A DNA stretch of 64,000 bases from Leucobacter insecticola. Lineage in GTDB: Bacteria; Actinomycetota; Actinomycetes; Actinomycetales; Microbacteriaceae. The stretch covers positions 1,612,001-1,676,000 of the forward strand of contig NZ_CP049934.1 in the NCBI RefSeq assembly GCF_011382965.1, read 5' to 3'. Both the position numbers and the translations under genes were made by a program. The notes below the pieces were generated by a model that saw only the letters and a program-made list of their open reading frames with translations, ran no database searches and had not been told where the DNA came from. This document shows, piece after piece, positions 17,898 through 26,787 of the stretch (position 1 is the stretch's first letter; each line of letters begins with the position of its first letter).

Positions 17898-20258
17898 ATG
17901 GCAGGTGGGGTCGATGAAAAAACGCAGAGCGGATCACGTCGCCGCCAATGGGGTGCCGAGAAGCGCTCCGAACCTCTCGCAATCATGCATTCGCGACCAA
18001 CGCCGCTCGCCATCGTCTGGGCGCGCGCCGCGATCCTGATCACGGTACTTGCATGGTTCTTCTACATGGTCACTACGATTGCGCGGCTCTTCGTGGAGGG
18101 CCCGCGAGAGTCGTTCGTGTTTCAGGTGCAGACCGTAATCTACGGTCTCACGGTCACGGCGCTGACCTTCTCTGCGCTGATGTATCTGATCGCCAGATAT
18201 GGCGCGCTCGTCAGATTCCGCGGGCACCGGCGCACTCCGCGTGCTCTGCTGGACGCGCACTTCGCCGAATCAGATGACGCGGTGACGGTGCTGATCCCGA
18301 GCTATGACGAAGAGCCCGAGGTTGTTCGCTACACCCTATGGTCAGCGGCGCTGCAGGAGTTTCCCGAGATCCGGGTGGTGCTGCTGATCGATGACAAAGC
18401 GGAGGGACTCACCGGCCCAGCACTTGAACGGCTGGAAGAGACGCGCGGGCTGCTGCAGGAGATTTCTGATGAGCTTGAGGCACCGCGGCTCGGTGCCATT
18501 GCAGCGCTGCAGGAACTGCAGGATCTGGCGCCCGCGGATCCAGGGCCCGAGGACGCCCGCCGCGCCGCGCAGGCCTATGCAGACGCCGCATCCTGGCTCG
18601 ACGCCTTTGCGGCGAACGAGACAATGCACGATCACATGTCAGAGTTCTTCATCGATCAGGTGCTGCTCGGGCTCTCAAGTGATCTGCGGCTCACGAAACT
18701 GGCGCTTGAGGCGGCTGCCGAACAGGGATCCTCGCCCGATTTTGAGCGGCTCACGCAATTGCACCGCAGGCTCGTCTGGATTTTCAGTGCCTCGCTGTCC
18801 TCCTTTGAACGCAAACAGTTCGCTTCGCTCTCGCAAGAGCCCAACAAGGCGATGAACATCAACTCTTATATCTCGCTGATGGGAGGTCGGTTCCGGATCG
18901 ATAACAGCACAGGGGAACGGCTACTCGAACGGCTCGGCAGTCACGATGAGGCCGAGGCTGATCTTGAGATCCCCGACAGCCGGTACCTGCTCACCCTCGA
19001 CGCGGACTCGCAGCTCCTGCGTGACTACTGCGTGCGGCTCGTGTATCTGCTCGAGCAGCCAGAAAATGAACGGGTAGCGGTGACGCAGACCCCGTACTCC
19101 TCGTTTCGCGGCGCGCCGACCCGCATCGAGCGGATCGCCGGGGCGACCACCGATCTGCAGCACATCCAGCACCAGGGCTTGACCTACTTCGACGCGACAT
19201 TCTGGGTCGGCGCAAACGCAGTGATCCGCAAAGAAGCGCTCGCCGATATCGCGGTTACCGAGACCGTCGGCGGCTTCGAGATTGTGACGTATGTGCAGGA
19301 TCGCACCGTCATCGAAGACACCGAATCGAGTGTGGATCTCGGCTTGCACGGCTGGCGTCTCGAAAACTACCCCGAGCGATTGAGCTACAGTGCGACGCCG
19401 CCCGACTTCGGATCCCTGATCGTGCAGCGCCGCCGCTGGGCGAACGGCGGACTCCTCATCATGCCGAAGTTCCTCGAAATGATTCGCAGTCGCCGGGGCA
19501 CCCCCGAGCGCGTGCGGCTCACCGAGCGGATGCTGCGGACCAACTACATGGCCTCGCTGACCTGGGCGAGTTTCGGGCTGCTGTTCCTGCTGTTCTTCCC
19601 CTTCGATTCGCGCCTGCTCAGCCCACTCGTCGTGGCTGCGGCGCTGCCGTACTTCATCTCGATGGGGGCGGATCTGCGCGAGAGCGGGCACCGGGTGAGC
19701 GACATCTTCCGCATCTACGGGTTCAACCTGGTGTTGCTGCCGGTGAACCTCGCGGGCGTACTGAAATCGCTGCAGCAGGGCATCACCGGGCAGAAGATCC
19801 CCTTTGCCAGAACTCCCAAGGTCACCGGCCGCACGGCTGCCCCCGCGCTCTACGTGGTGCTGCCGTACGTCATCATCGGCTTCTCCGTGTTCACCGCGGT
19901 GCGCGACTACCAGGTCGGCAATATCGGCAACGCGATCTTCGCCGCGTTCAACGCGACGATGGCGGCGTGGGCCCTGCTGTCGTTCGTGGGGATCCGTGCG
20001 TCGATCGTGGACGCTGTGCTCGGCGTGGTCGGGTGGCTGTTCGTGCCTGAGAAGAAGCCGAAACCGAAGAAGAAGGATCTCGTCGATCCCGATGCTCGCG
20101 TGAACTGGCAGGCGATCCTGTACCACGGCGATCGCCGTCTGCGCCGCGACCTCGTGCGCGCGAGTGACCGTCGGCGCCGCATCGCGAACGTCCGCAGTGA
20201 TCTGAGTTCTGGCGAGGCGAGCACCGAAAAACCGGGCGTGAACGCGGGGCAATCCTAA
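17898..20258 (+). CDS. Membrane-bound family 2 glycosyltransferase (processive polysaccharide synthase type)
   Basis: A 786-aa polysaccharide synthase-like GT2. Two N-terminal helices (about 38-60 and 73-95) precede the catalytic domain with VLIPSYDEEPEVV, LLIDDK, a long helical insertion (about 175-330), LLTLDADSQ (DxD), VGANAVIRKEAL, TVIEDTESSVDL (ED) and QRRRWANGG (Q-x-x-R-W). At least four further helices follow, then a basic tail. Motifs fit processive synthases of beta-linked polymers such as chitin, hyaluronan or glucan; the product cannot be read from the sequence. The divergent GH18/CBM protein favours an N-acetylglucosamine-containing polymer. Confidence 0.85.
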   Translation: MAGGVDEKTQSGSRRRQWGAEKRSEPLAIMHSRPTPLAIVWARAAILITVLAWFFYMVTTIARLFVEGPRESFVFQVQTVIYGLTVTALTFSALMYLIARYGALVRFRGHRRTPRALLDAHFAESDDAVTVLIPSYDEEPEVVRYTLWSAALQEFPEIRVVLLIDDKAEGLTGPALERLEETRGLLQEISDELEAPRLGAIAALQELQDLAPADPGPEDARRAAQAYADAASWLDAFAANETMHDHMSEFFIDQVLLGLSSDLRLTKLALEAAAEQGSSPDFERLTQLHRRLVWIFSASLSSFERKQFASLSQEPNKAMNINSYISLMGGRFRIDNSTGERLLERLGSHDEAEADLEIPDSRYLLTLDADSQLLRDYCVRLVYLLEQPENERVAVTQTPYSSFRGAPTRIERIAGATTDLQHIQHQGLTYFDATFWVGANAVIRKEALADIAVTETVGGFEIVTYVQDRTVIEDTESSVDLGLHGWRLENYPERLSYSATPPDFGSLIVQRRRWANGGLLIMPKFLEMIRSRRGTPERVRLTERMLRTNYMASLTWASFGLLFLLFFPFDSRLLSPLVVAAALPYFISMGADLRESGHRVSDIFRIYGFNLVLLPVNLAGVLKSLQQGITGQKIPFARTPKVTGRTAAPALYVVLPYVIIGFSVFTAVRDYQVGNIGNAIFAAFNATMAAWALLSFVGIRASIVDAVLGVVGWLFVPEKKPKPKKKDLVDPDARVNWQAILYHGDRRLRRDLVRASDRRRRIANVRSDLSSGEASTEKPGVNAGQS

Positions 20259-20304
20259 AGCCCGGACGCAGCGCGCGCGAGTGACAGGGCCGTATGCTCG
20301 GAGT

Positions 20305-21003
20305 ATGCCAGAAACGTCTCTCAGTGCCCAAGAATTCCTTGCCATCGCGGACCATACGCTGCTTGCGCCCGGCACGACACCGGATGAGCTCGACACCTTC
20401 ATCTCCGGGGCGGCATCGCTCGGGGTGGCGCGAGTGTGTGTGAGCCCATCACTGTTGCCGGCAGCGTCGCATGGCCGCGAGATCGTCACCGTGGTGGGGT
20501 TCCCGTCGGGGGCGCAGCACGTGGAGATGAAGGTGGCGGAAACCGCACGTGCCGTGGCCGACGGGGCCGACGAGATCGACATGGTGGTGAACCGCGGGCT
20601 CGTGCGGGCGGGGGACTGGGCGGCGGTCGAGCGCGAGATCCGCTTCGTGCGCGCGGCGTGTTTCGGTCGGGTGCTAAAGGTGATCATCGAGTCCGCGGCG
20701 CTCAGCGACGAGGAGATTGTCGGCGCCTGCCGTGCAGCCGAAGCTGCGGGTGCCGATTTCGTGAAGACCTCCACCGGCTTCGATCCCGCCGGGGGAGCGA
20801 GCGTGCACGCGGTCCGGCTGATGGCCGCGACCGTGGGCGGCAAGCTCGGGATCAAAGCCTCCGGCGGGATCCGCACGGCCGCCGCGGTGCGGGAACTGTG
20901 GGCAGCGGGCGCGACCCGCTTTGGGGTGTCGGGCACGGCCGCGATCCTCGCCGAATGGGATGGTGCGGGATCCTCTGCTGGGTCTGTTTCGGGAGGGTAC
21001 TGA
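20305..21003 (+). CDS. deoC: Deoxyribose-phosphate aldolase
   Basis: A 232-aa class I aldolase that splits 2-deoxyribose-5-phosphate into glyceraldehyde-3-phosphate and acetaldehyde in deoxynucleoside breakdown. The Schiff-base Lys sits in FVKTSTGFDPAGGA, and GADEIDMVVNRGLVRAGDW, VIIESAALSDEEI and GIKASGGIRTAAAV are family signatures. ATG at 20305 gives the normal N terminus; a GTG at 20281 would add eight residues. It ends just before a 110-nt palindromic element. Confidence 0.93.
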   Translation: MPETSLSAQEFLAIADHTLLAPGTTPDELDTFISGAASLGVARVCVSPSLLPAASHGREIVTVVGFPSGAQHVEMKVAETARAVADGADEIDMVVNRGLVRAGDWAAVEREIRFVRAACFGRVLKVIIESAALSDEEIVGACRAAEAAGADFVKTSTGFDPAGGASVHAVRLMAATVGGKLGIKASGGIRTAAAVRELWAAGATRFGVSGTAAILAEWDGAGSSAGSVSGGY

Positions 21004-21011
21004 CGCTCACC

Positions 21012-21121
21012 GCGGGGCAGGCGGAAAGCCGGTGCCAGCGCTTGATTGCGTTATCGAGATGTGCAGATTCGCACATCTCTCCTCCGCAAATGCGCTAGCA
21101 CCGGCTTTCCGCCTGCCCCGC
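21012..21121. repeat. 110-nt nested palindrome between convergent genes
   Basis: Two 30-nt arms (21012-21041 and 21092-21121) are inverted copies with a single mismatch. The 50-nt loop contains a second inverted repeat, GAGATGTGC (21056-21064) and GCACATCTC (21071-21079), and further partial pairing (ATTGCG with CGCAAAT). The element fills the whole gap between deoC and the GntR gene and touches the GntR stop codon. It could act as a bidirectional terminator; the extra structure is unlike a simple terminator and there is no T-run. Confidence 0.8.
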
Positions 21122-21513
21122 TACACCGCCTCCACGGCCTCGGTGAGGAGGCGACGCGTCGCCTCTGCGTCGAGACCGAGCGCACGGATGCGGCCCGCAG
21201 CATCGAGGGCGATCGCGCGGGCGGCTGAGGTGACGGGATCCTCTCCGAGCGAGACGAAGGTGCCGGCACGACCGCGGCCCTCCACAATGCCGGCCTCTTC
21301 GAGTGCGCGGTACGCAGACGCGACGGTGTTAAGCGCGAGCCCGAGGTGCGCCGCGAGTGCGCGCGTGGTGGGGAGGCGCTGACCGGGCAGCAGGCGACCG
21401 TCTGAGATCCCGCGCACGACGGCGTCGTGGAGTTGGCGAAATGGCGGGCTGGCTGCGCTCTGATCCACCGTGAAGACCGTGAGCGCGTCAGCCGCTGCAT
21501 CCTGCTGTGTCAT
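21121..21513 (-). CDS. GntR-family regulator, YtrA-like
   Basis: A 130-aa short GntR regulator: N-terminal winged helix (PPFRQLHDAVVRGISDGRLLPGQRLPTTRALAAHLGLALNTVASAYRALEEAGIVEGRGRAGTFV within about residues 20-85) followed by a short helical dimerisation tail, the pattern of the YtrA branch. It lacks a large ligand domain. YtrA regulators usually control neighbouring ABC transporters, but none is adjacent here, so the target is unknown. Confidence 0.87.
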   Translation of the reverse strand: MTQQDAAADALTVFTVDQSAASPPFRQLHDAVVRGISDGRLLPGQRLPTTRALAAHLGLALNTVASAYRALEEAGIVEGRGRAGTFVSLGEDPVTSAARAIALDAAGRIRALGLDAEATRRLLTEAVEAV

Positions 21514-21572
21514 GTTCCCAGCGTAGGTGATGGGATGCGGACGAGAAGTGTCAACCCCACTAGACTTTCCCC

Positions 21573-22523
21573 ATGCGACTCGGCGTCATTGATGTGGGAT
21601 CTAATACCGTTCACCTCTTGGTGGTTGACGCGCACCCCGGTGCGAGCCCGGTACCCTTTCACTCACAACGATCGACACTGCGACTCATGCGCTATCTTGA
21701 CGCAGACGGCGCGATCGTTGAGGAGGGTGTGCAACTCATCGTTGACGCGGTGCGAGAATCGGTGAAGATTGCCCGCGAGATCGGTGTACACGATCTGATC
21801 TCGACCGCGACAAGTGCGATTCGCGAGGCAACAAACGGTGAAGAAGTACTGGCCAGGATCGCCCGCGAGAGCGGCGTCGAACTGCAGGTGCTTTCTGGCG
21901 AGGACGAAGCCCGGATCACGATGCTTGCGGTGCGCCGCTGGCTCGGCTGGTCGGCGGGGGAGATCCTGCTGTTCGATATCGGCGGCGGTTCCTTTGAGAT
22001 TGCGCAGGGGGCGGACGAATACCCCGATGTGCAGGTGTCTCTGCCTCTCGGCGCTGGCCGCTCCACCATCAACTTCCTGGTTGAGGATCCGCCGCCCGCC
22101 ACTGCCATCTCGGAGCTCCGCGCGCACGCCCGTGCGGAATTCACCCGCGTGCGGCAGGAGATGTTCCTTGACCGGCCACGGCCCAAGCGTGTGGTGGGCA
22201 CTTCGAAGACCATCCGCTCCCTGGCTCGACTCGTGGGCGGCCCGCCCGACCCGATCACCGGTGACCTTGCGCAGCTGCACTACATCGGCCTGCGCGAGTG
22301 GGAGCCGTCGCTTCGGCAAATGCCCGGTTCGGTTCGCGAGTATCTCCCGGGCGTGACCCCGGAACGCGGCTATCAGATCCTCGCCGGTGCGATCGTGCTG
22401 CGCACCGCGATGAAGGTGTTTGAAGTGGAGACCCTGAACATCTCGCCGTGGGCGCTCCGCGAGGGCATCGTGCTCAGGTACATCGACGCGCTCGATGGTC
22501 GCGGAGCGGAGCCGGTTAGCTAG
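21573..22523 (+). CDS. Ppx/GppA-family phosphatase
   Basis: A 316-aa exopolyphosphatase / pppGpp phosphohydrolase family protein of the ASKHA fold. Nucleotide-binding motifs are MRLGVIDVGSNTVHLLVVD, STATSAIREATN, LSGEDEARI and LLFDIGGGSFEIAQG. In actinobacteria short forms like this one (no C-terminal HD extension) degrade polyphosphate. The 3' end overlaps the convergent LysR gene by 4 nt. The substrate, polyphosphate or pppGpp, is not decided by sequence. Confidence 0.88.
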   Translation: MRLGVIDVGSNTVHLLVVDAHPGASPVPFHSQRSTLRLMRYLDADGAIVEEGVQLIVDAVRESVKIAREIGVHDLISTATSAIREATNGEEVLARIARESGVELQVLSGEDEARITMLAVRRWLGWSAGEILLFDIGGGSFEIAQGADEYPDVQVSLPLGAGRSTINFLVEDPPPATAISELRAHARAEFTRVRQEMFLDRPRPKRVVGTSKTIRSLARLVGGPPDPITGDLAQLHYIGLREWEPSLRQMPGSVREYLPGVTPERGYQILAGAIVLRTAMKVFEVETLNISPWALREGIVLRYIDALDGRGAEPVS

Positions 22524-23449
22524 CCGGGATTCTGCGTCGCCGCAACAGCATTTCTAATCGCGACCGCGAGCTGCCTCACCGCAGTTGAGGGTTGTCGCGA
22601 TGTGCCCTCTCCCGGTGCGACCAACAGCACGGAGCGGGCGAAGGATGGATCCTCGATCGGGCGCAGTACGACGCCCGGGTGCGACGGGCCGCTCGCGAGT
22701 TTCGCGACGAGGCCGATTACCATGCGCGCTGCGATCATGCCGAGCATGACCTGGAAATCATCGGTGCGGATCCCGACATTCAGTGTGTAACCCGCCCTGG
22801 CGAAGGCGTCGACCACAACGGCGTCCATCGGATCGTCTTCGGTGGCGCCGAGCAGCCACGGTTCCTCGTGCAGGGTGAGCAGGGTGGGAATGTCGATAGA
22901 GGATCGAGAGGCGAGTTCGTGTCCTTCGGGGAGCGCGAGCATCAGCGGATCCTGGAGCACCTCGGTAGTCACGATCTCGTTGCGAAAGGGTAACTCGTAC
23001 CCCGGCACCGAGTAGACAAGCGCCGCGTCAAGCTGACGCTGATTGACGCGGGTGACGAGCGGGGCGACCTCTTCAAGTACCGCGTCGATGTCGATCCCGA
23101 GATCATTTACCTGCGAGACGATTGAGGGCAGCAGGCGGGCGGCTGCTGTGGGAAAGGTGCCGAAGCGGAGGCCCACCTGCCCCATCTGGCTGAGCTCCCT
23201 CGCATCGTGCAGGGTGCGCTCGCTGAGAACCAGGATCTCCTGGGCACGCTCGAGCACCAGGGTGCCGACGGGAGTGAGCGTGGATCCGCGAGTCGAGCGC
23301 TGCAGGAGGGGCGCCCCCACGAGTCCGTCGAGATTTCGCAGGTGGTAGTCGACAGTAGGTTGGCTCCACCCGAGGAGCTTTGCCGCGCGCGTCACTGATC
23401 CCTCACTGTGCACTGCTCTGAGTGCCTGGAGCTGGCGGAGGTCGATCAC
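22520..23449 (-). CDS. LysR-family transcriptional regulator
   Basis: A 309-aa LysR regulator. The N-terminal helix-turn-helix is IDLRQLQALRAVHSEGSVTRAAKLLGWSQ / PTVDYHLRNLDGLVGAPLLQRSTRGSTLTPVG, followed by a periplasmic-binding-like effector domain (RFGTFPTAAARLLPSIV onward). GTG at 23449 is chosen because it puts the helix-turn-helix at the usual distance and follows ATAGGTGAC; GTG at 23464 is possible. It is divergent from the decarboxylase gene, and palindromes lie between them, so it probably controls that gene. Confidence 0.87.
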   Translation of the reverse strand: MIDLRQLQALRAVHSEGSVTRAAKLLGWSQPTVDYHLRNLDGLVGAPLLQRSTRGSTLTPVGTLVLERAQEILVLSERTLHDARELSQMGQVGLRFGTFPTAAARLLPSIVSQVNDLGIDIDAVLEEVAPLVTRVNQRQLDAALVYSVPGYELPFRNEIVTTEVLQDPLMLALPEGHELASRSSIDIPTLLTLHEEPWLLGATEDDPMDAVVVDAFARAGYTLNVGIRTDDFQVMLGMIAARMVIGLVAKLASGPSHPGVVLRPIEDPSFARSVLLVAPGEGTSRQPSTAVRQLAVAIRNAVAATQNPG

Positions 23450-23481
23450 ATCGTCACCTATCACGTATTTCTTGAACGCCG

Positions 23482-23514
23482 CGAAAGTCGGCTTTCGTAA
23501 CATACATGGTATGT
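23482..23514. promoter_or_regulatory. Two palindromes between lysR-type gene and decarboxylase
   Basis: CGAAAG / CTTTCG with a 4-nt spacer (23482-23497) is followed directly by ACATAC / GTATGT with a 3-nt spacer (23500-23514). Their place between divergent genes fits a LysR binding region. The first part, CGAAAGTCGGC then CGTAACAT, recurs upstream of the sulfonate-type operon at 46638-46656. Confidence 0.6.
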
Positions 23515-23571
23515 GACTCCAGAGGTGAATTGGGGATTCCCGGTGGGCGACATCGTCGAGATGATGGTCGC

Positions 23572-25140
23572 ATGCTCTACGTTGACGCCACAGCCATGCC
23601 CGCGGGGGACCTTGAGACCGGCCGCGAAACGGGTACCGTAACAGAGCGCCTGCGCCGCCACGCTGAGACTCCGTACGCGGACGCGCTCGAGCGCTACGTT
23701 GCCCGCGGACCCGTTCAGCTGATGGTACCTGGCCATGGCGGCTCGGATCTGGGGATCAGCGGGCGCCTCGCGGAGTTTCTCGGTGAACGCACGCTGCGCC
23801 TCGACATCCCGATGCTCATTGACGGCATCGACCTCGGTGAAAACACTCCGCTTGATCAAGCGCTTGAACTCGCGGCCGATGCTTGGGGCGCTCGCCGCAC
23901 CTGGTTTCTCACGAACGGCGCCTCGCAGGCGAACCGCACCGCGGCTCTTGCCGTGCGAGGTCTCGGCGAGCATATCCTGTCGCAGCGCAGTGCCCATTCA
24001 AGCTTCAGCGATGGTGTTCTGCTTGCTGGGTTGATCCCCTCCTTCGTGTTTCCGACGGTCGACACAAGTCACGGTATCGCTCACGGAGTCTCGCCCGAGG
24101 CTCTCGACCAGGCACTTGCCGAAGCGGAGTCCGAGGGGCGCCAAGCCGCTGCCGTGTACATTATTTCGCCCAGCTACTTCGGCTCGGTCTCCGATGTGCG
24201 GGGACTCGCGGACGTAGCTCATGCGCACGGTGTTCTGCTTATCGTCGATGGTGCTTGGGGGCCGCATTTCGGATTCCACCCCGAGCTGCCAGAGTCGCCG
24301 GCCCGCCTCGGCGCGGATCTCGTGATCTCAAGCACGCATAAGCTTGCAGGATCCCTCACTCAGTCAGCCATGCTGCACCTCGGCGACGGCCCGTTCGCTG
24401 ATCAGCTCGAACCTCTCATCGAGCGCGCCTTCGCGATGACCGCTTCGACCTCCACGAGTGCGATCCTGCGCGCATCGCTCGATATCGCGCGCCACGCCCT
24501 CGCCACCGGAAAGGCCGAGATCGGCCGCTCGATCGAGGTGGCGCAGTGCTTCCGCGCGATCCTGCGCGAAGACCCACGCTTTGGCGTCGTGAGTGACGCC
24601 TTCGGACGGTTCCCGGATATCGTCGGCACCGATCTGCTGCGCGTGCCGATCGACCTGACGGCCACGGGTGTGAGCGGGCACTGGCTGCGGCAGCGGTTGA
24701 TCGACGCTGAGGGGCTGTACTTCGAGATGTCGACGGCCACCTCAATTGTCGCGGTCATCGGCGCGGGAAAGACCCCTGACGTCGATGCCGTATACCGCGC
24801 GCTCGTCTCTGCGGTGGAATCCGAAGAAGCTGAGGGACAACGAACTGCTGTGGCCGCTGCAGAAGACTTTCCCGCACTGCCCGCGCCCGGAAGGCTCCGT
24901 GTATTGCCCCGTGACGGCTTCTTCGGAGCAACCGAGGTGGTGAGCGCCGCGAATGCGGTTGGGCGGGTCTCGGCTGATACCCTTGCTGCGTACCCGCCAG
25001 GGATCCCGAACGTAATTCCCGGCGAGGAGATTACGCCGCAGACCGTGGCGTTTCTCCAGGCCGTTGCCACGTCCCCGTCGGGGTATGTGCGCGGCGCAAT
25101 TGACGCAGAAGTCACCCGCTTCCGCGTGCTTCGGGGCTAG
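23572..25140 (+). CDS. PLP-dependent amino acid decarboxylase (Orn/Lys/Arg decarboxylase family)
   Basis: A 522-aa fold-type I PLP enzyme of the Orn/Lys/Arg decarboxylase major domain family. Cofactor residues are visible: LTNGASQANRTAAL (phosphate and ring stacking region), LLIVDGAWGPHFGFH (Asp pairing with the pyridine N, and the His), and SSTHKLAGSLTQ, where the Lys forms the Schiff base. The C-terminal domain ends RVSADTLAAYPPGIPNVIPGEEIT, typical of the family. ATG at 23572 is preferred because upstream residues show no similarity. An amino-acid permease gene follows 99 nt downstream, suggesting a decarboxylation-transport pair. Confidence 0.87.
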   Translation: MLYVDATAMPAGDLETGRETGTVTERLRRHAETPYADALERYVARGPVQLMVPGHGGSDLGISGRLAEFLGERTLRLDIPMLIDGIDLGENTPLDQALELAADAWGARRTWFLTNGASQANRTAALAVRGLGEHILSQRSAHSSFSDGVLLAGLIPSFVFPTVDTSHGIAHGVSPEALDQALAEAESEGRQAAAVYIISPSYFGSVSDVRGLADVAHAHGVLLIVDGAWGPHFGFHPELPESPARLGADLVISSTHKLAGSLTQSAMLHLGDGPFADQLEPLIERAFAMTASTSTSAILRASLDIARHALATGKAEIGRSIEVAQCFRAILREDPRFGVVSDAFGRFPDIVGTDLLRVPIDLTATGVSGHWLRQRLIDAEGLYFEMSTATSIVAVIGAGKTPDVDAVYRALVSAVESEEAEGQRTAVAAAEDFPALPAPGRLRVLPRDGFFGATEVVSAANAVGRVSADTLAAYPPGIPNVIPGEEITPQTVAFLQAVATSPSGYVRGAIDAEVTRFRVLRG

Positions 25141-25239
25141 GCCTCATCTAGACCCGAGCCATGCTCGCTTCACACTTTGGAGCGGACAGAAACTACGATC
25201 AAGGGCCGTTCGGTCCGCTAGACAAGGAAGTCCACACAC

Positions 25240-26787
25240 ATGGCGAGTTCTCTGCGACAGCAGCTCTTTCGGGTGAAGCCCGTACCCCGAGACGGCGGGG
25301 AGGCGGGGAGTCAGCTGAAGCGCAGCATTGGCCTCTTCCAACTGATCATGATCGGCGTCGGCGGAACGATCGGTACCGGGATCTTCTTCATCTTGTCTGA
25401 GGCCGTGCCGATCGCGGGACCCGCCGTGATCTGGTCGTTTGTGATCGCGGGTACGGTCGCCGGCCTCTCGGTGCTGTGCTACGCGGAACTCGCGAGTAGT
25501 GTGCCGGTGTCGGGATCCTCGTATTCTTACGCCTACAGCACCCTCGGTGAGTTGCCCGCGATGGGCGTTGCCGCCTGTCTGCTGCTCGAATACGGTGTCT
25601 CCACCGCAGCCGTCGCTGTCGGGTGGTCGCAGTACGTGAATCAGTTGGTGCTGAACATTTTCGGCTTCGAGTTTCCGCACGAGCTTTTGTATGCCCCAGA
25701 AGAGGGCGGGATCATCAACCTGCCGGCCGTGATCCTGATCTTCCTCTGCATGGGTCTTCTGATCCGCGGCACCTCGCAGTCCGTCGTCGCGAACACCATT
25801 ATGGTGCTCACCAAGATCGCCGTGCTGCTGTTCTTCGTCGCGGTCGGGATCACCGGCTGGAACGTCGACCACTTCGCAAACTTCGCCCCCTTCGGCTTCG
25901 CCGGAGTGATGACGGGCGCCGGCATTATCTTCTTCTCCTTCGTCGGTCTTGATGCGGTTGCCACCGCGGGCGACGAGGCGAAGAACCCGCGCCGCAACCT
26001 GCCCATCGCTCTGATAGCAGCGCTGATCGTCGTCACCGGCGTGTACGTGCTCGTCGCCCTCACCGCGCTCGGTGCGCAGGCTTCGGGTGATTTCGCGGGC
26101 CAGAGTGCCGGACTCTCCGCCATCCTCGAGAACATCGTCGGGGCGACCTGGCCTGGCACCGTGGTCGCCGCGGGGGCCGTGATCTCGATCTTCAGCGTGA
26201 CCCTCGTGGTGCTCTACGGCCAGACCCGGATCCTGTTCGCGATGTCGCGCGACGGTATGGCGCCGAAGGTGTTCCAGAAGGTCAACCCGCGCACGATGAC
26301 CCCGGTCGCAAACACCGTGATCGTTTCGGTGATCGTCGGGATCCTCGCAGGGGTGTTGCCAATTAATTTCCTGGCCGAGATGACCTCGATCGGTACGCTT
26401 GCTGCGTTCCTCGTCGTGTCGATCGCCGTGATGGTGTTGCGCCGCCGCGAGCCGGAGCTGGAGCGCAAGTTCCGGGTGCCGCTGTACCCGGTGATCCCGA
26501 TCCTGTCGATCATCGGTTGCCTTTGGATCATCAAGGATCTGCGCCCCATCACCATCTTCGTCTTCGCCGGCTGGACCGCGCTCGTGCTTGTCTGGTATTA
26601 CTTCACCGGGCGCAAGAACTCGGTGCTTGGCAAGCAGATCGATACCGGCATGATCGTGCTGACCGGGCCCGGGCGCTACAGGCTCGCAAGCGAGGGTGTG
26701 TACGGTGATCTGAACGCGGACGATCTCGATGTTGATGATCTAGATTCGATGGACCTCGATCCCGCAGGCAGCGAGCCGCGCCGATGA
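25240..26787 (+). CDS. APC-family amino acid permease
   Basis: A 515-aa transporter with about 12 membrane helices. The APC superfamily signature GVGGTIGTGIFFIL in helix 1 and FSFVGLDAVATAGDEAKNPRRNLP in helix 6 match the cationic amino acid transporter group. The ribosome site AAGGAAG precedes ATG 25240. The C-terminal tail after the last helix is unusually acidic with repeated DLDVDDLDSMDLD. Stop overlaps the Usp gene start (ATGA). The upstream decarboxylase suggests import of its substrate or exchange with the amine. Confidence 0.88.
   Translation: MASSLRQQLFRVKPVPRDGGEAGSQLKRSIGLFQLIMIGVGGTIGTGIFFILSEAVPIAGPAVIWSFVIAGTVAGLSVLCYAELASSVPVSGSSYSYAYSTLGELPAMGVAACLLLEYGVSTAAVAVGWSQYVNQLVLNIFGFEFPHELLYAPEEGGIINLPAVILIFLCMGLLIRGTSQSVVANTIMVLTKIAVLLFFVAVGITGWNVDHFANFAPFGFAGVMTGAGIIFFSFVGLDAVATAGDEAKNPRRNLPIALIAALIVVTGVYVLVALTALGAQASGDFAGQSAGLSAILENIVGATWPGTVVAAGAVISIFSVTLVVLYGQTRILFAMSRDGMAPKVFQKVNPRTMTPVANTVIVSVIVGILAGVLPINFLAEMTSIGTLAAFLVVSIAVMVLRRREPELERKFRVPLYPVIPILSIIGCLWIIKDLRPITIFVFAGWTALVLVWYYFTGRKNSVLGKQIDTGMIVLTGPGRYRLASEGVYGDLNADDLDVDDLDSMDLDPAGSEPRR

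Noticed and set aside
18921..20936. 671-codon minus-strand open frame
   Set aside because: Overlaps the GT2 and deoC genes, which have full family motifs; composition is Ala/Arg/His-rich antisense.
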